Shown: positions 14,649 through 24,700 of the stretch, piece after piece
Layout: each line of letters begins with the position of its first letter
Position numbering within the stretch: position 1 is the first letter of the stretch
DNA from: Spirometra erinaceieuropaei
Taxonomy: Eukaryota > Platyhelminthes > Cestoda > Diphyllobothriidea > Diphyllobothriidae
Reading direction: 5' to 3'
NCBI GenBank assembly: GCA_902702965.1
Contig: CACRXP010000391.1
Location: 166,738-230,737 of the forward strand
Length of the DNA stretch: 64,000 bases
Program-made: the position numbers and the translations under genes
The notes under the pieces: model-generated
Told to the model about the DNA's origin: nothing
Database searches by the model: none
The model's input: only the letters and a program-made list of their open reading frames with translations

Positions 14649-16238
14649 TTAAAAAAAATTTGGAGGCGGATATGTAAGCTGCGAATTAATGACACTTGGA
14701 GAATAAGTACCAGTTAATTTAGAGTTATTGACGTATGGGGAGTCAGCAAGAGACCTAAAGGAGGTGGGGATATAGTTTTCAAACATTGGAATGCTAGGGG
14801 AGTTAGAACATGGATAGACTTGTTGGTAGTTAAATAATGGAGGAAGGGGAGGAGGAGGAGGATGGAGGCTAGAAGGAAAGTAGAGGCTAATGGGTGAGGG
14901 TAGGCCACTAAAAGAATGAAATAGTGGGAAACCAGGTCTAGATTGTAAGTCAAAGTAGATTGTTTGACGTACCTGAGAGCAATTGGCCTTAAGTTTTAGG
15001 AAGCCTGAACTAGGTTGGGGCATAAATGAATTAGGGCAATTCATGTATGAATTAGTTGCTGGATATATAGTAGGGCTTTGATAAGTAACCGGTACGCAGG
15101 ACAGAGAATTATTAGAGGATATAATTGGAGCTGCGGGATTTGTAGACGTGCTGGGCTGAACAGACTTGTTAGATCTAAGAGAAGGCGTCGTACCTCCAAA
15201 TGGAACTGTACTACCTTTCTTTTGGGTCGGAGTCTGATTCAATTTTTGAGTCTCACCGTTCTGACGCCAAGCCACTGGTGACTTAGCTGTAGACCTTACA
15301 GCACCCAGTTGGACAATAGAAGTTATCGGTCTAGCTGATGTAGACGGATTTTCATGTGTCTCAGCGGGACTATCCGGAGGATACGAAACGACAAATGGGG
15401 CTGCTGCTGCTGCTGCTACTGCAAGTTTAGGGGCAGGCAAATGCGTCAAGTGGCTCGAGTGAGATGGAGATGTCGGAGAAAGAGGAAGGAGGGAGTCAGA
15501 TGTCGCAGGAGTAGGAGAAGCTGAATCCTTACGGCCACTTGTATTATGACCGAGTTGGGGAGCATTAGACTGAGAAGCAGTAGGTTTACGTGAGAATAGA
15601 GACCCCATTCTACGCTCCATAGGAGTAAGATCATGACAAAGGAAAAATTTTGCCTTCTCTAGGTACGCAGTGACACGCTCTCGATGGGTAAAGATTGTGT
15701 CAACCTCGATTGATGAAAACAATTTGACTAAGATGGGGGGATTTGTACTACGGGAGGACAAGCGTTTGGCATCCGCTATTTTATAGTTGAAACCACATGA
15801 ATACAGGAAACTGGTCGCAACATCAATTGGCCGAGCAGATCGAGGAACATTTTTTAGCAGGAAGTTGTAAGAACGCTTCTGTCTATCACTAGATTCACTG
15901 GCGATCAGGTGAACAAGTGAGTCGAGACGCCTACATTCTTCAGAGGGAATATCGGAGATGTTCCCGTCGAATAAATGTCCAAGAATTGTCAGCAAAGAGC
16001 CAAACTTTAGCATAAATTCATTGCAGTGGTCAAGTGCAGACAGATTAAGCTGCCGACCAATTACAACGGGTGACGACTGACTAGTAATATCATCTGACTT
16101 AGATTTAGGTAAAGCTTCTGACTTACGTTTAGTTAGGCCATTATTACTAACAAGAGCCGAGAGCTTACGTCGACCAATGACTTTTGGTCTCATCTTGTCT
16201 CGAGGCAATTTGTGATCAAGAAAACTTCTGGCAGACAA
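14649..16238 (-). CDS. LINE-B ORF1 protein, intact 529 aa
   Basis: Uninterrupted ATG-to-stop frame upstream of the endonuclease frame on the same strand, as expected for ORF1 of a two-ORF LINE. ORF1 proteins bind element RNA and act as chaperones in the ribonucleoprotein (family knowledge). Residues about 1-50 are basic. Residues about 121-211 resemble the RRM-like core of LINE ORF1 proteins (RSYNFLLKNVPRSARPIDV, ADAKRLSS, PPILVKLFSS, DLTPMERRM). Residues 215-529 are Ser/Thr/Pro/Asn-rich, apparently disordered, with an alanine run from a GCT repeat near 15402-15420 and proline runs toward the end. No zinc knuckle is seen. The ATG at 16238 is the first in frame after a 285-bp leader. The open frame contrasts with the broken endonuclease downstream. 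Confidence 0.8.
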   Translation of the reverse strand: MSARSFLDHKLPRDKMRPKVIGRRKLSALVSNNGLTKRKSEALPKSKSDDITSQSSPVVIGRQLNLSALDHCNEFMLKFGSLLTILGHLFDGNISDIPSEECRRLDSLVHLIASESSDRQKRSYNFLLKNVPRSARPIDVATSFLYSCGFNYKIADAKRLSSRSTNPPILVKLFSSIEVDTIFTHRERVTAYLEKAKFFLCHDLTPMERRMGSLFSRKPTASQSNAPQLGHNTSGRKDSASPTPATSDSLLPLSPTSPSHSSHLTHLPAPKLAVAAAAAAPFVVSYPPDSPAETHENPSTSARPITSIVQLGAVRSTAKSPVAWRQNGETQKLNQTPTQKKGSTVPFGGTTPSLRSNKSVQPSTSTNPAAPIISSNNSLSCVPVTYQSPTIYPATNSYMNCPNSFMPQPSSGFLKLKANCSQVRQTIYFDLQSRPGFPLFHSFSGLPSPISLYFPSSLHPPPPPLPPLFNYQQVYPCSNSPSIPMFENYIPTSFRSLADSPYVNNSKLTGTYSPSVINSQLTYPPPNFF

Positions 16239-16523
16239 TTTGACTGAATTTCAGCTAGGGGCTAACGATGTAAAAAGAAATTACAACAGTTAGAGGGAAA
16301 TCGGATGCACAAAGTGAGAATTGCAAAGTGCGATTAGTGAACAGTGGGCATAGACTAGCAAAATTCGAAAGGAGATGACAGCGGGTAGTTCTTAGAGAAA
16401 AGGCCTGTATTTAAGGAAATTCAACCAAAAAACAGGTACTAAAATCGTTAGATCTCACAGAAAAACCACTAAAAATAATATTCTCCACTTATCTTCAAAT
16501 TTAAAACCAGCGGCTTACTTCAA

Positions 16524-16533
16524 ATTTGGATAG
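16524..16533. repeat. Right target-site duplication of LINE-B
   Basis: atttggatag, 9 of 10 identical to 12674-12683; marks the 5' junction of LINE-B. Confidence 0.8.
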
Positions 16534-16870
16534 AAAGGAAGTCGTCTACAAGATCCCATGTGAGGCCTGTGATGCACTTTATTGAGGTCAAACAGGAAAC
16601 ATCGTCTCTACACGCATTCACGAACACCAACTTGCAGTAAAGAGGCGAGACCACCTGTCTCAAGTAGCCATGCATACCCTGGACACGGGGCATAAGTTTG
16701 CTTGGGACAGAACACGGATTGTAGGTGCCTGCCCCTTAAAGAAAGGCCGAGAGTTCCTTGAGGCCATGCACTCGGACGAATCGTGCATCAACCGCCATAT
16801 CGAGTTGGACGCCGCGTACAAAAGTCTCAAGGAGAAATGGAAGAGACGAGAGCCAATCGGGCCGGATTGA
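16534..16870 (+). pseudogene. PLE GIY-YIG endonuclease, one in-frame stop
   Basis: Continues the PLE reading frame from 12683. It opens with KEVVYKIPCEACDALY, a stop codon (TGA) where Ile/Val of the YIG strand would be, then GQTGN, RIHEHQLAVKRRDHLSQ, HTLDTGHKFAW, REFLEAMHSDESCINRHIEL and a basic C-terminus ending at a TGA. This is the EN+ type PLE endonuclease, which nicks target DNA for integration. The conserved Cys pair, the Arg of RIHEH and the Glu of EFLEA are visible. The single stop makes this copy non-functional. An inverted duplicate of its 3' half lies at 8789-9123 plus 11362-11466. Confidence 0.9.
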
Positions 16871-17160
16871 CGCAAATAGCGGCCGCTAACGGGCGCAAAC
16901 GCGAACGACTATCGATTTTTTGTGTGCACTGCCAGATGTTAACTGTTGCCGGCACATTTACTCTCAGTCTGCGTCTGACGACGACCTGGGGAACCAGCGT
17001 CGAAAATTCACGCAATAAAATACCTTTCCCAAAGTACGCCTCTGCCTTCAACACACATATATACGTACATCGATTCTGTCCACCTGTCCTAAAACGTATG
17101 TAAAATGTATTTTTGTTTGCTATGACAGGAGTCCCAGCGGTTTTGAATAAACAATATTAT
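16871..17160 (+). repeat. PLE 3' untranslated region and tail
   Basis: Follows the endonuclease stop. Bases to 17051 are shared with the inverted arm at 8789-9123; after tctgccttcaa the two copies differ. The stretch to about 17160 ends with an AATAAA-type signal and an attattatt tract, possibly the tail of the element or of a neighbouring repeat. Confidence 0.6.
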
Positions 17161-18545
17161 TATTATCGCCTACATTGCCTTACTTTCAAGTAGCGACTTT
17201 CATGGACATTAAACACACCATCAAACAGACGTTTGCTTTTGTGTGTCACCGAAAAATCGATAACTACAAACAGTGGCAGTATAACGCCCCGCGATTTGTG
17301 TATGCTTGTTTTAATGGAGAGGCCATTTCAGCGCGCGAACCTAAGATTGTGATGGGATAACTGCGTGTCTGTGAAAATGGCCGGTGTCCTCCTTCTCACT
17401 ACCGCCGACCCCCATTCCGTAACTCTCTATAACACTCACATTCTTCCTTCTCCCCTATATCGCATCGCCCTCAGCCCCTCCCGTGGAGTTGCCCACAGCG
17501 CTGCGCTCACCAGCGGTTATTTGGCTGGCATGTAAGTGTCGTCTCACCATCCAGACGGGTTACTCCCTCGTTGCAATTCATCCCGTTTGTACAACTAACT
17601 ATCATTATATGTATTCCCAGTTTCTATCTCTTTCCACCCTGCCAGCACCAGCCCCGACTGGCCGCGCCTTGCCGCCGCGGCAATATGTGGCTATGACATG
17701 GCCAAACGTGGCCATTTGGCGTGGCTAAGGCGTGGCCTTCGACGCCTCAGCCAGGTTTGGCCACACCATCCGAAAAAAAATGCCTGGCGGCGCCAGCCCC
17801 CCTTCTCCATTCATCCACCCACCCTTTTATGGACTCCGTCTTTTACTTGCGAGTGCACTCATTCTAAACTGGCGGCTGTCGCAGTAAGATTGCATGCGTC
17901 ATTGAATCCTCCCAGCCTCGGCTAAAGCAAATCAGCGATAGACATGCCCCCGTAAGTGCACAATCGGAGAACTTAGTTAGCGTTCATTGTATCCCACGAC
18001 ATAGGAAAATGGACAGACAATGGTTAGAAAGGATGTTTTATTGAGTATTTGCAAATGAGCGAAGTCAGAACGAAAAATACAGGCAGGATGCAGTTCTTCA
18101 ATGGACATAAATGGGCTTCTGGAGTTTTTCACTGGTTATTGGCGGTTCCTGCAAAAAAAGAACTGTTGTAAAACATGGGTAATGCTTTTGTCATTTGGGT
18201 GATTAGTAATTTTAATAGCAGGAGAAATGCGATTTCTAGATGGCCTGTCATAAGGAGGCTTCCTTCGGGGCAGGCCAGACGAGCGTCTGACGTTCCAAGT
18301 AGTGAATTCGTCTGCCCGTCACCAGACACTGGACCCTAATTGACCGGATTCGCATTTAAATGCGACTAATTTGGCCCCCTCCCCTCGTTGACTGCGGAGA
18401 TAATTGGCGTCCCCAATGGTCCATATCCTCACTGCCTCGTGCGAAGAAAATTCCTAAAACTGAAGGGGGGCAAGCTAATTGGTGTAGTTGTTGATTGAGC
18501 TGTCGACGAAAGACGACTAGTCGTCTATCAACCCACCCTAGCATG
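17161..18545. other. No recognisable gene
   Basis: GC-rich around 17450-17800, with overlapping short open frames on the plus strand but no motif I recognise. Could include an untranslated or promoter region of an unseen gene; nothing in the sequence decides this. Confidence 0.4.
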
Positions 18546-18830
18546 TAATCATCGCCCCCCGTGTCAAAATTGTCCTTGTAAATACACAGGACAGAATGGA
18601 TGCATGCTCGGATCGCGCATACACGAACATAAGCTGGCTGTGCGGCAAGGCGATGCATTATCACAAGTGGCTGCCCACACCTACGAAATGGGTCACGAGT
18701 TTAACTTCGCAGCCACCAACATATTCGTTCACGCCGGAAACAAAACAGGCTGAGAATTGATTGAAGCCTGGGCCTCGGATGAGAAATCAATCAATCGATT
18801 TATCGATCTGGCGCCGGCATACTAACCCTG
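18546..18830 (+). pseudogene. PLE GIY-YIG endonuclease remnant, second family
   Basis: The translated stretch carries RIHEHKLAVRQGDALSQVAA, HTYEMGHEFNF, HAGNKTG, a stop, then ELIEAWASDEKSINRFIDL, the same ordered blocks as the endonuclease at 16.6 kb but clearly diverged from it. A Cys-rich entry (PCQNCPCKYTGQNG) lies just upstream and the GIY strand is degraded. The RT body is absent. An AATAAA lies downstream near 18957. This is an isolated 3' PLE fragment. Confidence 0.8.
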
Positions 18831-19579
18831 CGTATTCACCTCCAGTCGTGCGACGTAGGTCGATGATTGGGCCTACGTGCCTTATAACTGCCGCTTGTCC
18901 TGTTTCTGCCACTACCTCTGACGATGGACTCCTGTACGAGTCTGAAAGCTCAGGATAATAAACGAAGATTTCCGGTGCTCGACTCTTCTTCACTTGTTGC
19001 TTCTTCCCTTGCGCATGGATGAGTATTGCGACACGCTACGGCTCTACTCAAATCAATCTTAACCATAATGTCTTCTCAGTGCAACGCTGCATCGGTTTGT
19101 GCTATCCTAGACGTCCTCAGCCCTATAGCCACTGTGTTGAGAATATTAAAATAGAATTGAATAGGATTATTATAGTGCCCCTTGGGCATTGTCAGTCTCT
19201 TTGAACTCAGGAAAATACCTAAAACCTACTCATCCATTTCGGCTGCAATATTTAGGGTGGTCAAGCGCCCAAAAGACGAAGGATGCGCAACCACAACAAA
19301 AAAAAAACAATTAGGCAGGCAATGTTAAAAACAAAGACAAAACAAAATTTAACAAGTGGAATATAGAATAAAATAAAAGGGTTTGCAAAAAGAAAGAGGT
19401 AATCATTCATACAATAATAGAAATCACGACTCATTAGTCATGGTAGGCAATTTTATCCAGGTCCTCGTCGCCTGAACAATATACCAATCGCCTCAAATTT
19501 ACCTGAAAATATACTTGGCCCGATTCGTCAGACAAACCACACAACAATCCGTAAAGTAAGCTTTATCATGAGCCTCAAA
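18831..19579. other. No recognisable gene
   Basis: Downstream of the PLE remnant. AT-rich from 19140, with A-runs near 19300 and no coding motifs. Confidence 0.4.
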
Positions 19580-19990
19580 CAAACCAAGCCCTAACCCTAA
19601 ACGGGACTGGAAACCTTGCAAAACCTTATCCGCGAACAATAACATTTATCTCCAACATAATCTTGAAACTAAGCCTAACACTTACTTTAGCTCTAATCCA
19701 AACATTAACCCCAACCATAGTCCAAATCCTAAACCCAAACGTTAACCCTGGTCTCAGCCCTGACCCCAACACTAACACTAACCTTAACCCTCATGCTTAA
19801 CTCCAGCCGCAACCCTAGCCCTAATCCCTGAACCTAACTCCAACCCTAACCTGATAAGAACCCTAACCCTAAGCAATCCATATGACTAATCCCAGCGTTA
19901 ATATTCATCATGAACCAAACTCCTACCAAACCGTAGCCCTAACCCCTGGCTTAATATCAAACCCAAACCTCACAAAACTTAAACGCTAAC
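19580..19990 (+). repeat. Degenerate interstitial telomere-type repeat
   Basis: Dense irregular CCCTAA/CCTAAC/CCAAAC hexamer-like units (for example ccctaaccctaaacg at 19588, aaccctaacc near 19840, ccctaaccctaagc near 19862). The complement is TTAGGG, the telomere repeat reported for flatworms and many animals. The units have drifted widely, so this is an old internal tract, not a chromosome end. Unique sequence continues on both sides. Confidence 0.75.
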
Positions 19991-20484
19991 AGAGTTAGAA
20001 ATTCGTGTGAACTAACCGGTTTAAAATTACAACGTCGAGCGCCATTGAAGTTGCCGAGGAATATTAGCGAAAAAAACTCGCGAAAAACTTAACTAATCAG
20101 CGAACAGATGCTGTTGACCAATGGAAAACGCGTGGGCACCAGAAACCCTACAAGATTCCACCCTCTTTTCGCACTGCACCTCGTCATGGGCTCCTTTGCT
20201 ATTCCTGGTAATAAATTTATGCCCAATTTACTTCAATAGGGACTCACCTGGCAATAAAAGATGAAAAAAATGTTTCGGGGAGCTTCACACATGTTCATGA
20301 GGGAAATATTTTTGCAAACGTTGCTGGTCACGTTGTTGCTGAAACACAATCAGACGGAACAGTATTTATCTGCAGTTGATCAACTTGTTTTTAGACCGTC
20401 TACTCTATAAAACCTATTCGGCAGGCGTTACCGATCCCGTCTATTGGCTCCATTGTACTCGCAAAGGTAGGCCGAACGTGTCTG
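19991..20484. other. No recognisable gene
   Basis: No motif, RNA gene or repeat recognised. Confidence 0.4.
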
Positions 20485-20528
20485 TCCGTACATATGTACG
20501 GAAAGATAATCATATGATTATCTTTCCG
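20485..20528. repeat. Two overlapping perfect palindromes
   Basis: 20485-20502 is an 18-bp perfect palindrome (tccgtacatatgtacgga). 20499-20528 is a 30-bp perfect palindrome. Both are centred on CATATG and share four bases. Either could extrude as a loop-free cruciform. Confidence 0.95.
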
Positions 20529-21207
20529 GCAATGACCTGTGCGAATTTTAACTTAATCCGGTCCACATAATGGTCTTGTTTCCAGAGTTCAAATGCACTC
20601 GTATTCTAGGTCTGAGGTCGAACTTTAGCTGGAGGCATCCGCATCAGGACTGCTGAATCCTTATCTAGTACTGTTGGTACGAAAAGGTTCGCTGTGCGTA
20701 GGCGCTATATCTGATCTAGGAGCCTAATTTTAACAACGATAAGCAGGCCACTTATTAGAAATTTATTCACGCAAATATTCTATCGCAGAGCATAACCTTA
20801 CATCCCTGACAACATGTACTAGCCCTTGTCTTGCCCCAACCCTCTACCACCGAACCATCTGTTGCCATTAGGAATGCTAACTTATGTTAGAAGTGCGTCC
20901 ACGGATCGGGTTGCGTAACTTGTTCGTCCCGTCTTATCGTTCTCTTTGCCTCAGCTTTTTTCACCAACGAACATATTTGCTGTTTGAACGAACTCTTATT
21001 ATATGTAGCGAAAAATTTGCATTCAGACATTGGTATTACCTCTAATAAAACGAATGACACTTAGAAATGTGTTATTTGATTTTGAATACTTGGAACTTTA
21101 ACAAGTAAGCGGTATATCTCCGAGCGTTTGAGGGGCTTTTCATAGACGGGATTTCCCGTTTGCTTATACTAGACTCCTCATGCACTGACCTACACTTTCT
21201 ACTTCAG
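20529..21207. other. Probable intron upstream of the EXOSC1 exon
   Basis: No coding motif found. A pyrimidine-rich acceptor (ctacactttctacttcag) ends it at 21207. The upstream exons, which should encode the N-terminal barrel and linker of CSL4, were not found in the window. Confidence 0.45.
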
Positions 21208-21759
21208 ATCACAAGCATCACTCGACGCTTTGCTCGTTGTGACTTAGTTGCCGTCGGCGACCGACCACTTGCCGGTCCTTTCCGTGGCATGATCCGGCGT
21301 GAAGACATCAGATCCACCCAAAGAGATCGTGCAGAACCGTCCCTCTCCTTTCGTCCTGGAGATCTTATCCGGGCGCGTGTCATCAATCTCATCGGTCATG
21401 TGGCTGGAGGCCATCCCTCGACCTCACTTCCAGGCGTAGCTTCACCGGATGTGGAACCCATAATAGGATCTGCTCGCGCTGTCGCTGCCGCGGTCACATC
21501 AGGCGTAGACTCTTCGGCTGCGTCCTCGCCTACCTGTCTGCTATCAACAGCCGAACCGGAACTTGGTGTTGTCCTGGGCATTGGAAGGCCCCCTCTGAGC
21601 GGAACATCAAGTATCTTCGGCTCCACTGGCGGCTTACCGCTTGTGCCCAGTAGCTGGACCGAGATGGTCTGTCCACGCTCCATGGCCAAATTTCCACGTA
21701 AAGTCGCCAAGGTGCCCAACGAGCTAATTGACATTCTCCTGTCTTCTTCGTGTCAGTAG
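21208..21759 (+). CDS. EXOSC1: Exosome subunit CSL4 (EXOSC1), last coding exon
   Basis: CSL4 is one of three S1-domain cap subunits of the RNA exosome, which processes and degrades RNA in nucleus and cytoplasm. This 183-codon exon, ending at a TAG, follows the family order: SITRRFARCDLVAVG, GPFRGMIRREDIRSTQRDR, SFRPGDLIRARVINL, CLLSTAEPELGVVLG, LVPSSWTEMVCPRSMAKF and RKVAKVPNELIDILL. These align with the C-terminal S1 domain and tail of animal CSL4. Two inserts absent from the short animal proteins are seen: about 40 residues rich in Ala/Ser/Gly/Pro between INL and CLLSTAE (about 21394-21540), and about 12 residues after VVLG. I saw no plausible GT-AG pair that would splice the first one out. 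The start follows an AG acceptor at 21206-21207. The N-terminal exons are not found. Confidence 0.85.
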   Translation: MTSITRRFARCDLVAVGDRPLAGPFRGMIRREDIRSTQRDRAEPSLSFRPGDLIRARVINLIGHVAGGHPSTSLPGVASPDVEPIIGSARAVAAAVTSGVDSSAASSPTCLLSTAEPELGVVLGIGRPPLSGTSSIFGSTGGLPLVPSSWTEMVCPRSMAKFPRKVAKVPNELIDILLSSSCQ

Positions 21760-24700
21760 TCCTTTCCAGACGTGTTCACAGATTTGTATATATCGTCTTT
21801 CTAACAATGCCTTACTCGTACCGCGTATGGACTATAGGAACTTATTTTCGCGTGATACTTGTCAGTGGTTCTCTGTTGAAGGGGCAGTCTGCTATAGGTG
21901 GGCAATTTCACTAACTTCCTTGCTACACGCGTCGTCATTCTGTCTATCCAAACCTGATGCTCTACTCTTTTGCTACCCAATGAAGGCGTGTTAAGCGCAG
22001 CGACCTCATCTTGGTTGAAATAAGATGCGGGTATACCAGAGGATCTCGTCACCTTTTGGACTCTCGCTTGCATCCTGGCTAGGCCGATAGGAACGGCCCG
22101 CAAATGCTGCGGCCTGTGTTGGCAGGGATATTTTATTTCCAAATCCATCACAGTCACCTTGACCTTTTCCTGGCAACAAAACCGGGCGAGTTCGAGAAAG
22201 GCCTCAGATAGATTTTGCGCAAGCCTCCTGCACTCCAAGCTGAAGTCTCAATTTCTCCCTCGGGGGTAGTAGTGTGGCTGTTGAGTGTTTGAGTTTTCTA
22301 CCGACACGTATCTAAGCTCTCTTAACTACCAGATGCAGGGCGAGTATTGCGCGTTTTTTTGCAAAAGTTGTGCGCATGTAGGTGGTGAGCACTGCTTGCT
22401 CGCCACCCCACCATCTAGGTAGTCAGATCAACTACATATAATGCGCCCCGTTATAATTGGTCATCAGCCCAATAGTAGGTCGGAAAGGCCAGGTGTCCTA
22501 TTTCGGTTTATTTGGCGCGCCTCTTTGCCCGGTTATGGTTTAGTCGTCCTCAAAACCCACAGCGCTGCCTAAAGCGTATCTTGTGTAGCAGAGGAAGTTC
22601 TAGTTTCAGTAAGACCGCGGCGTTAGTGCAGTGGAGATCCCAGCTAGTTGTTCTGCTCTGTCAATTCTGTTAACAGGTGGCTGGCCCAGCCCGTCACTAT
22701 TTCTCGCTCGCTCTTCTACAAGGACGAGTAAGAATACATAGGCGTAGGTTGTACATCGTGAAGGCCAGGAGCAGAATGACGGCATGGGTATTACGCTGAT
22801 GAATACCAACAACTATACCAGGCTATTCTTAACCCGCAATAACCGCGAACGCACATTCCAAAACCTGACCATTCTTGTTGGATACCGTGTCCGTCTCGCC
22901 ATAAACTAACTCACGCTCAAGCCATCACCGCCCCCCCCCTGCGCCCACCCTGCCGTGAGGCACACGGTGGACATTGTTGCTAATGATAGAACTTTAAGGA
23001 CACTAGCCATCAGGCCACAAGCACCATCTAAGGAGGAAAACTAACATCCACTACGCCAGACCAACAGTCGCTTGCTCGACATTCAAAATTCGGTTATATT
23101 ATAGCCGATATTATATCTGATCGGCAAAATTTTGTCACAGACCCGACCGGTGCGCATTTAAACTATCGAGGCCTGTTAAAGGACATGCGTTGGAAGTCCC
23201 CAACCTGGCAGGAGGGCTGGGTTTTTTAGACTGAGATTGTGGTTGCAACGGTTCCTTTCTACTTTATGCCAAATTTGGCGATGCGAAATCGGGTTAGTAT
23301 CAACTGGGTGAGAGGACTGTGCATGGCGTGATAGAGTCTGGGGCACATGCTTGTCCATCTACCGAGTTTGATCTCGTATACATCCGACCCTACACTGCCC
23401 GTCTCCAAGTGCGCGATGGAGCAGGTTGCAATGACTTCATATTAGTGCAGCCTCAGGTATGCTACTCGAGTGTGCTGTCCAGGTACTGTCTGACGAGGTG
23501 TTATATTCGTCGCCGACACACATTTGCGGCCGTTTTGAGTCATTCTTGCTATCGAAAGACGCAGAGTACAAGAAATTCCGCGATAGTGAAAATCGTCCTC
23601 ATCGTAACCAAATTTGTGCGTACTTACTGTCACTCCCTTGCGCGGTAGTGGCCCACATCGATCACGATGGGCACACTTTTTTGTGGGTTGAGCCCTAAGC
23701 GGCTGATGCTATCGCATTAGCAATAAAGTGGAGGCTGTTTTTTCTGTCGGAAAGGTGTGCAAATGAAGTCTAGTTTGTAGCAAACTCGCGTGTAAAAACC
23801 AGCGCGAGTGACTCGTCAGCTACATACTTCATTCGATGTGCATTTAAATTGGTTCGCGTTGGCCGACGGACCAAAAGGTACGTGACACAAGATGGGATTA
23901 GCCTCGGCCTATTAGCTGTCCACCTGCAGTGATCCTAGTGTGCTCTTGCCATTCTCGGACAAAGGCGATACGGAAACCGCACCCCACTCCAGCGCAAAAC
24001 TGTTGACTCTAAATGACTTCGACAAATGTTTCCCGGAGACTGAAAATCCTCGACAGCACTTAGAAGAACTGTTGGTTCACAATGTCCTATTATACTCACA
24101 AATGGCATTAAAAGGAAGTAAGAAAATGCATGTACACAAATGACAGTTCACACAAATCCGATGTGAATGCACACAGCCACGGGGGGTTTCACTAGCAGAC
24201 TGAGCTCATAGACGAATGCGTAGACTGGTTACGGCGCCCTCGGTTCCGGGGATTTTTTGCGCCTGAAACGAATAGATTCTCCGTTAGGAAGCTGCGACAG
24301 GGAAACTGTCACTTGCATTTGCTGATACGATCAGAAAAGGAAACAGCGGTGGAGTCAGACAGTACGGGATAACGCTGGGCCGGCCTTTACAGCTGATCTT
24401 CAGCTCATTTTCGTGATTAGATAGTATGAAATATGATATTTAAGACAGTTGAGTCACACAGCTGGTTGTGCTGAGGGATTCGTTTACAAGCCAGCCATCC
24501 CCTTTATATTGTAGAATTTTAGACCTATAGGTGGAAAACATAATGCGTCTTGGATGGCACCCCAAACGTGCCTGCTTGGAAACTTCTGCACCGTCTTGGT
24601 TAGAACTGACGCAAATAAGCCTCCTTTCAATATTTGGCGTTACTCTGATGTCTTTTCTGTCACGTAGTTATGCACGTCAGTTCTCCACCTTCATTAACAT

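Larger units (their letters stand above)
12684..16523 (-). mobile_element. LINE-B inserted in the PLE coding region
   Basis: Minus-strand non-LTR element of about 3.8 kb including a 242-base gap. From its 5' end (16523): a 5' UTR of about 285 bp, intact ORF1 (16238-14649), an apurinic-type endonuclease start (14598) with one frameshift, the gap, then about 0.7 kb of 3' UTR ending at a TATC-type tail beside 12684. A 10-bp target-site duplication flanks it. No RT core is visible between the endonuclease and the 3' UTR. It may be deleted, or it may lie in the gap if the gap size is only nominal. The tail differs from the TTTA tail of LINE-A, so these are separate families. Confidence 0.85.

Noticed and set aside
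19580..19990. Active telomere or chromosome end
   Set aside because: Units are scrambled and normal sequence continues on both sides.
23940..24143. 67-codon plus-strand frame with an exon-like Leu/Glu/His composition
   Set aside because: No similarity I can name and no supporting splice context.
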